Shown: piece after piece, positions 1-9,652 of the stretch
Numbering within the stretch: position 1 is the first letter of the stretch
How the letters are laid out: each line of letters starts with the position of its first letter
Assembly (NCBI GenBank): GCA_028564925.1
Contig: CM053034.1
Location: 152,933,356 to 152,997,355 of the forward strand
Length of the DNA stretch: 64,000 nt
DNA from: Lithobates sylvaticus
Taxonomy: Eukaryota > Chordata > Amphibia > Anura > Ranidae
Reading direction: 5' to 3'
Made by a program: the position numbers and the translations under genes
The notes under the pieces: generated by a model
Told to the model about the DNA's origin: nothing
What the model saw: only the letters and a program-made list of their open reading frames with translations
The model's database searches: none

Positions 1-158
1 TATGGCAGCCTGGCGATGTGTTATTTTATTTAGCCACAAGATGTCTCACTTTGGTTTCATAATAATGTGAGACATTACTCAGTATTCCATAATAATATGG
101 TACCTCTGAGAATGTGTGTGGTTAATGGTATTTTTATTCTCGCCAGTATTATAAACCA

Positions 159-384
159 TATATGCAGGCATATATGAGATATGCCTGCATATAAATATAT
201 TGGATTACAATCACAGCTCCAGTGATGTAATAAACTGGTAAAGTTATAAAATTAAAATATAATAATAAAAAAATAATAATAAAAAATGCATACATATATG
301 AGATATGCATGCATATATATATTAAATTACAATCACAGCTACAGTGATTAATTATAAACTGATAAAGTTATACAATTTAAATAT
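159..384. repeat. AT-rich tandem duplication with a short palindrome
   Basis: Two diverged copies of a block of about 100-105 bp lie at about 159-261 and 285-384. Both contain a tatatgag/agatatgc palindromic core followed by ttacaatcacagct and aactg.taaagttata. In the first copy, atatgcaggcatat and atatgcctgcatat are perfect 14-base reverse complements separated by five bases, so the block could form a hairpin. The surroundings are simple A/T-rich DNA. No gene is seen. Confidence 0.7.
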
Positions 385-484
385 GATATGAAATAATATT
401 ATAATAAAAAAATATCATTATAATAATTTTTTTTTTTTACTATAATAAAAAGAGGGGAAGTGATATTATAACCTAATTACTTTA

Positions 485-722
485 TGGACGAGACAAAGAT
501 AAGGTCCTTAATCATTGGTCAAAAAACAGTTGAGGTCAAGCTCAATGTTCATACCTTGGGGCTGCATAGTCCATAGTTCATATAACCATTTAGTCAAATT
601 TTTTGAAATTTCCCTTTTCATATTCGTTCCCCGCCAATATTTTGAGACCTTATCTACTCCATAAAATCTACATAATGTGGCGTCACTAGCATGATGGGTT
701 TTGAAATGTCTTGATACGCTGT
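485..722 (-). pseudogene. C-terminal piece of a Penelope-like GIY-YIG endonuclease
   Basis: The minus-strand frame reads HSVSRHFKTHHASDATLCRF, then a GVDKV stretch, and ends ...NIELDLNCFLTND before a stop. The same order (HSVSRHF, GIEKV, ...DFDLNCFISN) closes the Penelope-like element ending near 18,390, which serves as an internal reference. Only the end of the endonuclease domain is present. The upstream part, including the reverse transcriptase, is missing because the frame runs into the minisatellite at about 720. This is a dead fragment of a different, diverged Penelope copy. Confidence comes from the match between the two loci in this window. Confidence 0.75.
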
Positions 723-2395
723 GGAGCAAATGAGCAGGAGGCTACAGCAGTGGGGAAAATGAGCAGGAGGGGTTCAGAGGTGGAACAGAAGAGCAGGAGG
801 GTACAGCGGTGGGGCAGATGTGCAGGAAGTACAGTGGTGGAAGAGATGAGAAGGGGGTTCAGCAGTGGGCAGAAGAGCAGGGGGTACAGTGATGGGCCAG
901 AAGAGCAGGGGGGTTCAGTGTTGGGCCAGATGAGCAGGGGGGTTCAGTGTTGGGGCAGAAAAGCAGGGGGGTAGAGCAGTGGGGCAGATGTGAAAGGAGA
1001 TGTATTGGTGGGGCAGATGAGCAGGGGGTTACAGTGGTGGGGCAGGAGAGTAGGGGGGACAGATGTGCAGGAGGTACATTGGTGAGGCAGATGAGAAAGT
1101 GGGTTACAGTGGTGCGGCAGATGAGCAGATAGGTTAAGTGTGAGGACAGAAGAGAAGGTGATTCAGTAGTGAGACAGAAGAGCATCAGGATACGGCAGGG
1201 AGCAGATGTGCAGGGAGGTACAGTGGTGGGACAGATGAGAAAAGGGGTACATTGAGGGGCCAGATGAGCAGGGGGGTTACAGTGGTGGGACAGAAGAGCA
1301 AGGGGGTACAGTGGTGGGGCAGATGTGCAGGCGGTACAGTGATGGGAGCGATGAGAAGGGGGTTCAGCGGTGGGACAGAAAAACAGGGGGAACAGTGTTG
1401 GGCTAGATGAGAAGGGGGTTACAGTGGTGGGAAAGATGAGCATTGGGGGTTCAGTGTTGGGGCAGAGGAGAAAGGAGGTACATTGGTGGGACAGATGAGC
1501 AGGGGGTTACAGCGGTGAGGCAGAGGAGAAGGGGATACAGAGGTGGGGCAGATGTGCAGAGGGGTGCAGAGGAGAAAGGAGGTACATCGGTGGAACACAT
1601 GAGCAGGGGGTTACAGTGGTGGAGCAAAAGAGCAGGGGGAACCAAGGTGGGGCAAATGTGCAGGAGGTACAGTCATGGGGCAGATGAGAAAGGGGGTTAC
1701 AGTGGTGGGGCAGATGAGCAGATAAGTTCAGTGCTAGGACAGATGAACTGATGGTTCAGTGGTGGACCAGATGTGCATGGAAGTACAGTGGTGGGGCAGA
1801 TGAGGAAGGGAGAACATTGTGGACAGATTAGCAGGGAGTTACAGTGGTGGGACAGAAGTACGGGGTGGTAAAGTGGTGGGGCAGATTTACAGGGGGTTAC
1901 AGTGGTGGGACAGATGAGCAGGGGGTACGGAGGTGGGGCAGATGTGCAGGATAGTACAGTGGTGGGGCAAATTTGCAGGGTAGTACAGTGGTGGGGGAAA
2001 TGTGCAGGAGATTACAGTGGTGGGACAGATGTGCAGGGGTTACTGTGGTGGGGCAGATGAGAAAGGGGGTGCATTGGTGGGGCAGATGAGAAAAGGGGTA
2101 CATTGGTGGGACAGATGAGCAGGGGGGTACAGTGGTGGGGCAGATGTGCAGGGTAGTACAATGGTGGGGCAGATGAGCAGGGGGGTACAGTGTGGGACAG
2201 ATGATCAGGGGTGTACAGTGGTGGTGCAGATGTGCAGGGTAGTACAGTAGTGGGGCAGATGTGCAGGGGGATTACAGTGATGGGGCAGATGTGCAGTGGG
2301 TTGCAGGGGTGGGGCAGATGTACAGGGGGTTACAATGGTGGAGCAGATGAGCAGGGGGGTACAGTGGTGAAACAGATTTGCACGGGGGACAGTAA
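720..2395. repeat. G-rich minisatellite, 27-30 bp unit, more than 50 copies
   Basis: The unit reads approximately ggggttacagtggtgggg followed by cagatgagca, with variants such as tgtgcagg, gagaaggg and agaagagc. It repeats for about 1.7 kb. Unit length drifts between 27 and 30 bases, so open frames appear on both strands; these are by-products, not genes. Nearly all guanine is on the plus strand. The array begins exactly where the Penelope fragment stops. Confidence 0.95.
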
Positions 2396-2803
2396 TCTGA
2401 GGTGTGGAGTTGCAGGAATTGGGGCACATCTGAGGTGTAAGAGTGCAGGATGTTAATTTCTCACTACTAAAGTAGTTTACAGTATTTACTTCTGGTGCGA
2501 ACTGAACAGGGGGTCGTTCGGCCCATCCCTACCCATTAGTATACTGACTCTTTGAATTCAATTTTTTTAAACTCTTTGTTGTTTCAGAACTCTGCTAAAT
2601 AGCATCACATCACAGAAATCTGAATGTCTTTTCACATAATCAGTTTCTTTCGATTTTTTTTGGGTTGATGGGCACCTATTATATGTGTATGTATTTAGAT
2701 CTAACATCCAGTATTGTGATGTTCTATAGGTGCAACTCTGTGCACATCTTGTTGCACTAAAATTGCAAGCTCTGAAGCTGACTGAGGCCACTTCTGAGCT
2801 TAC
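2396..2803. other. Unassigned stretch with one transposon-end remnant
   Basis: Nothing coding is recognised. At about 2487-2531 there is a short piece, ggtgcgaactgaac... ending ggcccatccctac, which matches the right tip of the foldback family whose ends are seen near 21,061 and 34,515. It is probably an end fragment of that family. The rest is unassigned. Confidence 0.4.
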
Positions 2804-3330
2804 TTAACCACTTGCCGCCCGCCATATAGCAGAATGACGGCGGCAAAGTGGTTTGAATATCCTGACTGGGCGTCATATGACATCCTCAGGATATTAAGCC
2901 GCTGCACGGCCCCGGAGGATCTCATCGCAGCGATCGTTGTTGTGGTGTGTCAGTCTGACACAACGCAACTACGACCTCGGTAAAGAGTCTCCGACGGATT
3001 GGACACGGCTGATCACAGTGTAAATAGGAAGAGCCGTTGATTGGCTTTTCCTCACTCGCGTCTGTCAGACGCGAGTAGAGGAGAGCCGATCGGCTGCTCC
3101 TCTGACAGGGGGGGGTCTGTGCTGATCGATTATCAGTGCAGCCCCCCCGAGGATGCCCACACTGGACCACCAGGGATGCCACCAGACCACCAGGGATGCC
3201 CAGCACCAGGTATGCCACCCTAGACCACCAGGGATGCCCGTCAGTGCCCACAATGGATGCCAATCAATGCCCACAATGGATGCCAACCACAATGGGCATC
3301 ACTAATTGGCATGCATTAATGTTTGGCACT

Positions 3331-3700
3331 GATTGGCATCCATCAGTACAATACTTTACACTACAATGCCACCTATCAGTGCCCATCCATGCCGCCTATC
3401 AGTGCCCATCCGTGCCACCTATCCATGCTCATCCGTGCCGCATATCCATGCTCATCCGTGCCGCCTATCCATACCCATCCGTGCCGCCTATCCATGCCCA
3501 TCCGTGCCGCCTATCCATGCCAATCCATGCCGCCTATCAGTGTCTATTTGTGCCACCTATCAGTGCCCATCTGTGTCCCATATCAGTGCCACCTATCATT
3601 GCCACCTATGAGTGCCACATATCAGTGCCCATCAATGCCACCTCATCAGTGCCACTTCATTGGTGCCACCTCATTGGTGACGTGTCAACTTCAGTGGGAT
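3331..3700. repeat. Tandem array of a short unit inside family P copy 1
   Basis: Repeats of the type cctatcagtgcccatc and cctatccatgcccatccg, about 20-21 bp per unit, run through this interval. Similar units reappear at about 4458-4535, so the array seems to have been split by intervening sequence. Open frames across it (for instance one of 195 codons from 3136) are periodic artefacts. Their repeated proteins show the unit and no domain. Confidence 0.85.
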
Positions 3701-3704
3701 TGTT

Positions 3705-4455
3705 AATTTACGGGCTGTTTTAGGGCCCCCCCCCCACTCTGGTGTAAGTGTAGGTCCCCGCAACTAGTTTTACTAGATAGTAGCTGGGTTTGCCCCGATG
3801 AGGGAGCGCAGCAGAGTGGTGGAGGTTTTCCCACTGTGTAATATTTTATCTATATATTTATATGGCAATGGAGTGTTGCTGTTTAGAATAGGCAGCTGGC
3901 TGCCTGGCATGCTATGTAATTTTAATCATTTATTGTGTCAATATGGTACTCGTAGTGTTTGTAAAAAACTTGTGGAGATATGAGGCTATAACGTAACTTC
4001 ACTGATTGGGGCTTTACTAGCTAATTTAAGATAGCTGCGCACCTCACCCCGACTTGCTGACCACTCCCGCAGGAGTCTACTTGGGGAGGGATGCCCACTC
4101 TGCGGGAGGGTCCTGATAGGGCGATTAGCCCAAGTATTTTAAATATGGGGCGTGCCAAGTATCTCCGTTCGTTTTAAATAGCAGGAAGTGGAGTGTGATG
4201 GTATCGCTTTTGACAAAGTCACATGACGAAAGGCGCGTAAGGCGTACTTACATCACTTCCGGTCAGGGCAGGAGGCTTGGAACGCTGCTGGGACGCAAGC
4301 TGCGGAGCGGCCACTGCGCACTGTTTGCATTAGAGGGCAATAGGCTTTAAAGCCTTACGCAAGCCCGCCGGGACTCTGCTATATATATTTTTTTATTTTT
4401 TGGTTTTATCTCATTTTATTTAAATAAAGTGTACTTGCTTTACATTTTGCGCTAT
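3705..4455. mobile_element. Probable insertion splitting the family P array
   Basis: The tandem units stop near 3700 and resume near 4458. Between them lies unrelated sequence with cgctgctgggacgcaagc, a gacgaaaggcgcgtaa segment, and a tail reading taaataaagtg...ttttgcgctatgagtc. The gacgaaaGGCGCGT motif and the TTTGCGCT tail resemble terminal regions of the Penelope-like element ending at about 19,520, so it could be a non-autonomous Penelope relative. Exact ends are not certain and no target duplication was identified. Confidence 0.4.
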
Positions 4456-4821
4456 GAGTCCCCTAGCCCATCAATGCCCATCAGTGCCGCCTTATCAGTG
4501 CCCGTCAGTGCAGCCCCATCAGTGCCCATCAGTGAAGGAGAAAACTTACTTATTTACAAAGTTTTGTAACTGAAACAAAAAAAACATATTTTTTTTTAAA
4601 AATGTCAGTATTTTTTTATTTGTTTAGCAGAAAATAAAAATCGCAGAGGTGATCAAATACCACCAAAAGAAATCTCTATTTGTGGGAACAAAATGATAAA
4701 AATTTAGTTTGGGTACAGTGTTGTATGACCGCGCAATTGTCATTCAAAGTGCGACAGCGTTGAAAGCTGAAAATTGGTCTGGCCAGGAAGGTGTATAAGT
4801 GCCTGGTATTGAAGTGGTTAA

Positions 4822-5240
4822 AGAGGAAGTAAACCCTGATGAGTGTTACTTCCTCTTTGTTTCCCTGCAAAGGTAAAGCATAATGGACTATTATGCATTG
4901 CATAGTATCCCATTATGTGTCACTTACCTGACACAGGCGCCAGCGATGTCACCGATGTCCCCTCTTCCACGAAGCATCCATCTTCTTTCCGGGTATCGCT
5001 GCTCCAGCGATGTGAGTGGCCGGAGCAGCGATGACGTCACTCCGGTGCATGCGCGCGGGAGCCGTAAGTGACGGCATGTTTGCGTTCACTTGCGGCACAC
5101 CCAGTGCTCCGTAGACAGCGGTGCCCTTTCTTTGTAAAATATCCCCGTGTAGGTTAAGGAGATATTTCTTGGACCTACAGGTAAGCCTTAATCTAGGCTT
5201 ACCTGTAGGTCAAAGTGGTCTGTAAGTGTTTACAACCACT
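4822..5240 (+). mobile_element. TTAA-flanked MITE, family S, complete copy
   Basis: TTAA lies on both sides (4818-4821 and 5241-5244). The left end agaggaagtaaaccc and the right end gtgtttacaaccact are imperfect inverted repeats of about 15 bp. Inside is a hairpin built from acctacaggtaagcc and ggcttacctgtaggt. Related copies lie at 50,668-51,119, 51,234-51,450, 57,208-57,641 and, in part, 61,635-61,813. It is non-coding. The left TTAA is the same four bases that end family P copy 1. Confidence 0.8.
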
Positions 5241-5244
5241 TTAA

Positions 5245-5773
5245 GCTGTGTTAAATCCAAAACCAAAAATGGAATATATTTCAGCGTTTCAATCGTTAAA
5301 TATGGTTGCTGCATTCATTCCCCCCCCCCCTCTGTGTTCACCTGGTGATCTGGCCACTAACACACCTCCTGTATTAGAGTGCCCCCACTCGGGATGAAGG
5401 AGCACAAGGGCACCTTTGGACAGCAGCATTGTCATTCTGCGGGGAGGGGAGTGTTAGATTTACAAGCAGATTTAGATACACAATTAAAATGAAGCCAAAC
5501 CCCAGCTCACACTACAGTTACACAAGCAGTTACAGCAACAGTTTTCTTTTTCTTTTGGGATAAAAGTTTTACATAAATAAATAAATAAAAGCTGTGGTAA
5601 ATAGCTTGTCTCAACACTCTTTGTCTGTTAAACAAAAAAAAAAAAACAATTTACTGTTCGGATCAAGTGAAAACAAAGGAATGAAAACCTAAAAAGAAAA
5701 TGAATGCAGCCATCACATCTAAGAATTGGTAAGCTACAATAAAATAAATGTTTTCCTTTGGTTTAATACTGCT
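5245..5773. mobile_element. TTAA-flanked element, family T
   Basis: This block begins gctgtgttaaatccaaaacc and ends ggtttaatactgct. It is bracketed by TTAA at 5241-5244 and 5774-5777, within a longer 14-bp direct repeat, ctttaagctgtgtt, at 5239-5252 and 5772-5785. The direct repeat can be read as a 14-bp target duplication or as TTAA plus chance similarity. A related start (aacataactaaacccaag) follows a family S end at 12,627-12,630. There is no coding capacity. Confidence 0.5.
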
Positions 5774-5785
5774 TTAAGCTGTGTT

Positions 5786-6368
5786 TTACCGCAAACCACT
5801 GCACATGTATGGTTTGAACAGGGTACATAGAAGAAAACTATTTATTTAACATTTATCTTACAAATTGTTTACTCAAAAACAGAATGTATGCACAGCTTTT
5901 CACTCTACATATCCACTACAAAGTTTTGCCTGGAATTATTTTGCAGAAAACAAAGCCTGCATTTCACATACTTGGCCATTAGAGGGCATATCTCCACAAG
6001 GTTAAAGTTTCCAGCCACTTATTTACACAGGCAGATGCATCACATTTTTATTTGGCTAGAAGTTACCAAATCAGTTTCGTCCGATGAACATGGACGGATT
6101 TCCCATTTGGCAAGAAGCAGGATATGACAGACGGCTGTTAGCAAAGGACTTAGGTGGGGCGTGGATACTTCAGCTAAGAGATGGACAACACAAACATGTT
6201 GGGGTTACTTCAGCGTGGAGGGTCATTATAGAGTCACAGCTGCAAAGTAGAACTATGAATTCACACATTGCACACACATACGACATGAGTACAAATGAGG
6301 CCACATTCTTACTTAAACCTAAGACACACCCAGAGTTTTGCTAGCAGCCACAACACAAGCACTTCACA
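5786..6368. other. No recognised gene
   Basis: Single-copy-looking sequence to the left of the Tc1 copy. Two short open frames (from 5888 and 6084) have no family features I recognise and no repeat structure. They are most simply chance frames. Confidence 0.5.
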
Positions 6369-6842
6369 TACAGTGCCTTGAAAAAGTATTCATACCCCTT
6401 GAAATTTTCCACATTTTGTTATGTTACAACCAAAAACGCAAATGTATTTTATTGGACTTTTATATGATAGACCAACACAAAGTGGCACATCATTGCAAAG
6501 TGGAAGGAAAATGATAAATGGTTATCAATTTTTTTTAAAAATAAATATCTGAAAAGTGTGATGTGCATTTGTATTCAGCCCCCTTTATTCTGATACCCTT
6601 AACTAAAATCTAGTGCAACCAATTGCCTTCAGAAGTCACCTAATTAGTAAATATAGTCTACCTGTATCCCAAGCTTTGAACATCTCATGGAGCACTGTTC
6701 AATCCATCATCCGAAAATGGAAAGAGTATGGCATAACTGCAGACCTACCAAGACATGGCCGTCCACCTAAACCAACAAGCTGGGCAAGGAGAGCAATAAT
6801 CAGAGAAGCAGCCAAGAGGCCCATGGTAACTGTAGAGGAGCT

Positions 6843-7797
6843 TACAAAACAATTCTTCTGCACTTGGGTGCTGGGTCTATAGGTGTGTGGTGCAGTCAAC
6901 CCTTTTTTATTGTATGGAATGTCACTGGTCTTGCTGGCCTTTCTCAGAACAATGGGAGTCCTTAGAGCTGAAACATATAAAAAAGAAGGGAGGGGGTACC
7001 GACCTTGTGCATTACCAAAAATAATTTGAATAAATGTAAACAGCAAAGATTATACTCACATACAAACGTGGTATACAAGCTTATCAATGCAACAGCAATA
7101 TCGAGCAGTAACTCTAAAGGCAACTGGAACCAAAGACATTTGGAGGACCAGACAGTATTGCAGGATGGCTTACGCGTTTCAAAGGAGGCCGCCATTTTGG
7201 AACGCCTGAGAGGAGAGAGAAGTTCCATTGCTTGATCGCTATATGGATATATTGAACCGAGCTATCCTGCCTGCCCCTGAATTCATCATTGCGAGGCTAA
7301 GCTGTGACTGCACTCCTGTTGGATGTTCCCTTTTTTACAAGCTTATTTAAGCTTGCCTTCTGGTAAGCGTGCATTCTAGGTGGTGGTGGATCACATTATC
7401 GGGTGTTAATCGAATTTTAATTTACTTCACTGGATAATCATCATATTTGTGTTTTCACTTTCACTTCACTGGACAATTATTTTGTTTGCTTTCACGGATA
7501 ACTTTTTTTTGTGTTGTGAATGACACAATTGGGACTGCTTATTTTGTATACAATCTTTTATTATATACACTGTCACTTGTAATTTTTTATTCTCTCAATG
7601 ATACAATTATATTGTTTTGGATGGGTTCTTCACAGATTTTTACATCTAATCAATCTTTGATTTTTAGTTATTAAGTGCAGTTCATTTTTTCTATTTTCCA
7701 AGTTTCAAAGGAGGACCCTCTTCTTCAGAGCCAAAGCGATGAATCATTTGGTAATGCACAAGGTCGGTACACCCTCCCTTCTTTTTTTATTTGTTTA
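6843..7797. mobile_element. Unclassified insertion inside Tc1 copy 1
   Basis: Uninterrupted transposase in Tc1 copy 2 (52,750 on) shows where this block was added. Flanks aactgtagaggagct (6828-6842) and aactctggaggaact (7798-7812) look like an imperfect 15-bp target duplication, typical of retroposition. Inside, a segment of about 39 bp at 6981-7019 is repeated in inverted orientation at about 7749-7788 (both contain accgaccttgtgcattacc or its complement). Acgcgtttcaaaggaggcc at about 7172 and a related tttcaaaggagg at about 7704 recall Penelope-type terminal regions. No coding sequence was recognised. Confidence 0.6.
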
Positions 7798-8228
7798 AAC
7801 TCTGGAGGAACTGCAGAGATCCACAGCTCAGGTGGGAGAATCTGTCCACAGGAAAACTATTAGTTGTGCTCTCCACAAATTGGGCCTTTATGAAAGAGTG
7901 TCAAGAAGAAAGCCATTGTGGAAAGAAAGTCATAAGAAGTCCGTTTGCAGTTTGCAAGAATGTTGGGGACACGGCAAACATGTGGAAGAACGTGCTCTGG
8001 TCAGATGAGACCAGAATTTCACTTTTTGGCCTAAAAGCAAAATGCTATGTGTGGCGAAAAACTAACATTGCACATCACCCTGAACACATCATACCCACAG
8101 TGAAACATGGCGGTGGCAGCATCATGTTGTGGGGATGCATTTATTCAGCAGGGACAATCAAGCTAGTCAGAGATGATGGAAAGATGGATGGAGCCAAATA
8201 CAGGGCAATCTTATAAGAAAACCTGTTA

Positions 8229-8626
8229 TGCGGCGTACACACGGTCGGAATTTCCGATGGAAACAGTCCGATGGGAGCTTTTCATCAGATTTTCCGACCG
8301 TGTGTATGCCCAACGGTCTTTTTCTGTCGGAATTTCCGACGGACTTTGAATTGAGAACCTGTTCTCAATTTTTCCGAAGGAAAACCTTTCTATCGGATTT
8401 TCCGATCGTGTGTATACAATTCCGACACGCAAAATTCCGACGAATGCTCGGAAACAATTCGACGCATGCTCGGAAACATTAAACTTCCCTTTTATAGTGC
8501 TGTCGAACGTGTTTTATGCCGCTGTGTTATTGACCGTCGGAATTTGGTGTGATCGTGTGTAGGCAACACAGCTTGTGTTGCGTCAGAGTTTTTTCCGACG
8601 AGAATTCCGATCGTGTGTACGCGGCA
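8229..8626. mobile_element. Harbinger-like MITE in Tc1 copy 1
   Basis: Starts tgcggcgtacacacggtcgg and ends with the complementary ...tgtgtacgcggca. TTA is duplicated on each side (8226-8228 and 8627-8629). A three-base TWA duplication and the match of the ends to the element at 53,176-54,529, which carries HARBI1-type coding sequence, place it with PIF/Harbinger. It has many internal copies of ttccgac/gtcggaa and no coding capacity. Confidence 0.8.
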
Positions 8627-9170
8627 TTAGGGTATGCAAACGACTTGAGACTGGGGTGGAGGTTCACCATCCGGCAGGACAACGACCTTAAACATGCAGC
8701 CAGAGCTACAATGGAATGGTTTAGATCAAAGCATATTCATGCATTAGAATGGCCCAGTCAAAGTCCAGACTTAAATCCAATTGAGAATCTGTGGAAAGAC
8801 TTAAAAAATGCTGTTCACAGACGCTCTCCGTCCAATCTGACAGGGCTTGAGCTATTTTGCAAAGAAGAATGGGCAAAAATGTCACTCTCTAGATGTGCAA
8901 AGCTTGTAGAGGTATACCCAAAAAGACTTGCAGCTGTAATTGCACTGAAAGGTGGTTATACAAAGTATTGACTCATTGGGACTGATTACAAATGCACGCC
9001 CGACTTTTTACATATTTATATGTAATAAATGTTGAAAACCATTTATAATTTTCCTTCATATTCACAATTATGTGCCACTTTGTGTTGGTCTATCACATAA
9101 AATTCCAATAAAATACATTTATGTTTTTGGTTGTAACATAACAAAATGTTGAAAACATCAAGGGGCTGTA

Positions 9171-9652
9171 TACATGTATATACGCAAAATATGTGTAAGG
9201 TTTATGCGGCCCTTTGCTTGCCTTTATCACCCAAAAATTATTATTTACTTATAGGTGGTGCCTTGTGAGCTGTATGTCTTAGAAACTCCAAAAATTAGAT
9301 CTCCCTGTTATAATTCCAGATTCTGTTCATGCCCATCTGAGAGTTTTAGGTGTTCCTGGCCAACTTTGAGGCTTTGTTCTTCTGTATTTGACATCAAACC
9401 CAGGTCAGAAGATTCCTTCAACTCTAATAGAGTAGTGTAGATGCTAGTTCAGAGGTTGGGCTTGGACTGCTTGTGTTGCATTGCATTCCTTTGGAGGCAG
9501 AAGGGCACTATGAGGTGCTTTTGGATTGCAGGCAAAAAAGATCAAACACAACTTTTTGTTGTCAAGTGCATTGACTAGCATTATGGTTGTGTTTGACATG
9601 ATCACCCATTTACATAAACCAGCCCTCCTTATTGCATTTTTTTATCATATGT
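9171..9652. other. No recognised gene or repeat
   Basis: Unassigned sequence between the Tc1 copy and a solo LTR. One 61-codon open frame is unremarkable. Confidence 0.5.

Larger units (their letters stand above)
2808..4817 (+). mobile_element. TTAA-flanked non-coding element, family P, copy 1
   Basis: The element begins ccacttgccgcc and ends ggtattgaagtgg, with TTAA immediately outside each end (2804-2807 and 4818-4821). The termini are short inverted repeats (CCACTT/AAGTGG). TTAA target duplication is characteristic of piggyBac and a few other DNA transposons, so piggyBac-like is a reasonable but unproven label. A second copy at 49,198-50,601 shares the right part (tagtttgggtacagtg, ctgaaaattgg, cctggtattgaagtgg). 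No transposase is present. This copy carries an internal tandem array and probably a later insertion, which explains its greater length. Confidence 0.7.
6613..8971 (+). pseudogene. Tc1 transposase, interrupted
   Basis: The enzyme normally excises and inserts its own element at TA. The N-terminal DNA-binding part is seen at about 6660-6840 (QALNISWSTVQSIIRKWKEY, then PRHGRPPK). The catalytic part is at 7800-8216 (WSDETRISLFGLKAK, HGGGSIMLWGC) and 8635-8971 (DNDLKHAARATMEWF, SPDLNPIENLW, ending GGYTKY). The three acidic residues of a DD34E triad are visible: D of WSDET, D of QDND, and E of PIENLW. The gene is split by a 955-bp insertion after the VTVEEL region and by a 398-bp MITE after AIL. 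It cannot make a protein. Confidence 0.9.
6371..9168 (+). mobile_element. Tc1-like DNA transposon, copy 1, with two nested insertions
   Basis: The left end cagtgccttgaaaaagtatt follows TA at 6369-6370, and the right end precedes TA at 9169-9170. Each terminal inverted repeat is about 200 bp and includes the shared tggtctatcacataaaat-type segment. The outer tip of the right repeat is shortened compared with intact right ends at 48,481 and 55,492. Without its two inserts (6843-7797 and 8229-8626) the element would be about 1.4-1.5 kb, close to the usual Tc1 length. It is inactive because its transposase is split. Confidence 0.9.

Noticed and set aside
859-1443. 194-codon minus-strand frame
   Set aside because: It lies fully in the 27-30 bp minisatellite and its protein is a repeating low-complexity Cys/Pro/Ser/Thr string. 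Unit periodicity explains the open frame.
720-2395. Regular repeats considered as a CRISPR array
   Set aside because: There are no unique spacers, unit length varies and the setting is a vertebrate genome; it is a minisatellite.
3136-3723. 195-codon plus-strand frame with repeated AYPCPSVPPIHA
   Set aside because: Two other frames over the same array are also open and show the same period; this is a tandem-repeat artefact.
4822-5240. A bacterial-style terminator or riboswitch for the ggtaagcc/ggcttacc hairpin
   Set aside because: The hairpin recurs in each family S MITE and the genome is eukaryotic; it is a MITE internal structure.
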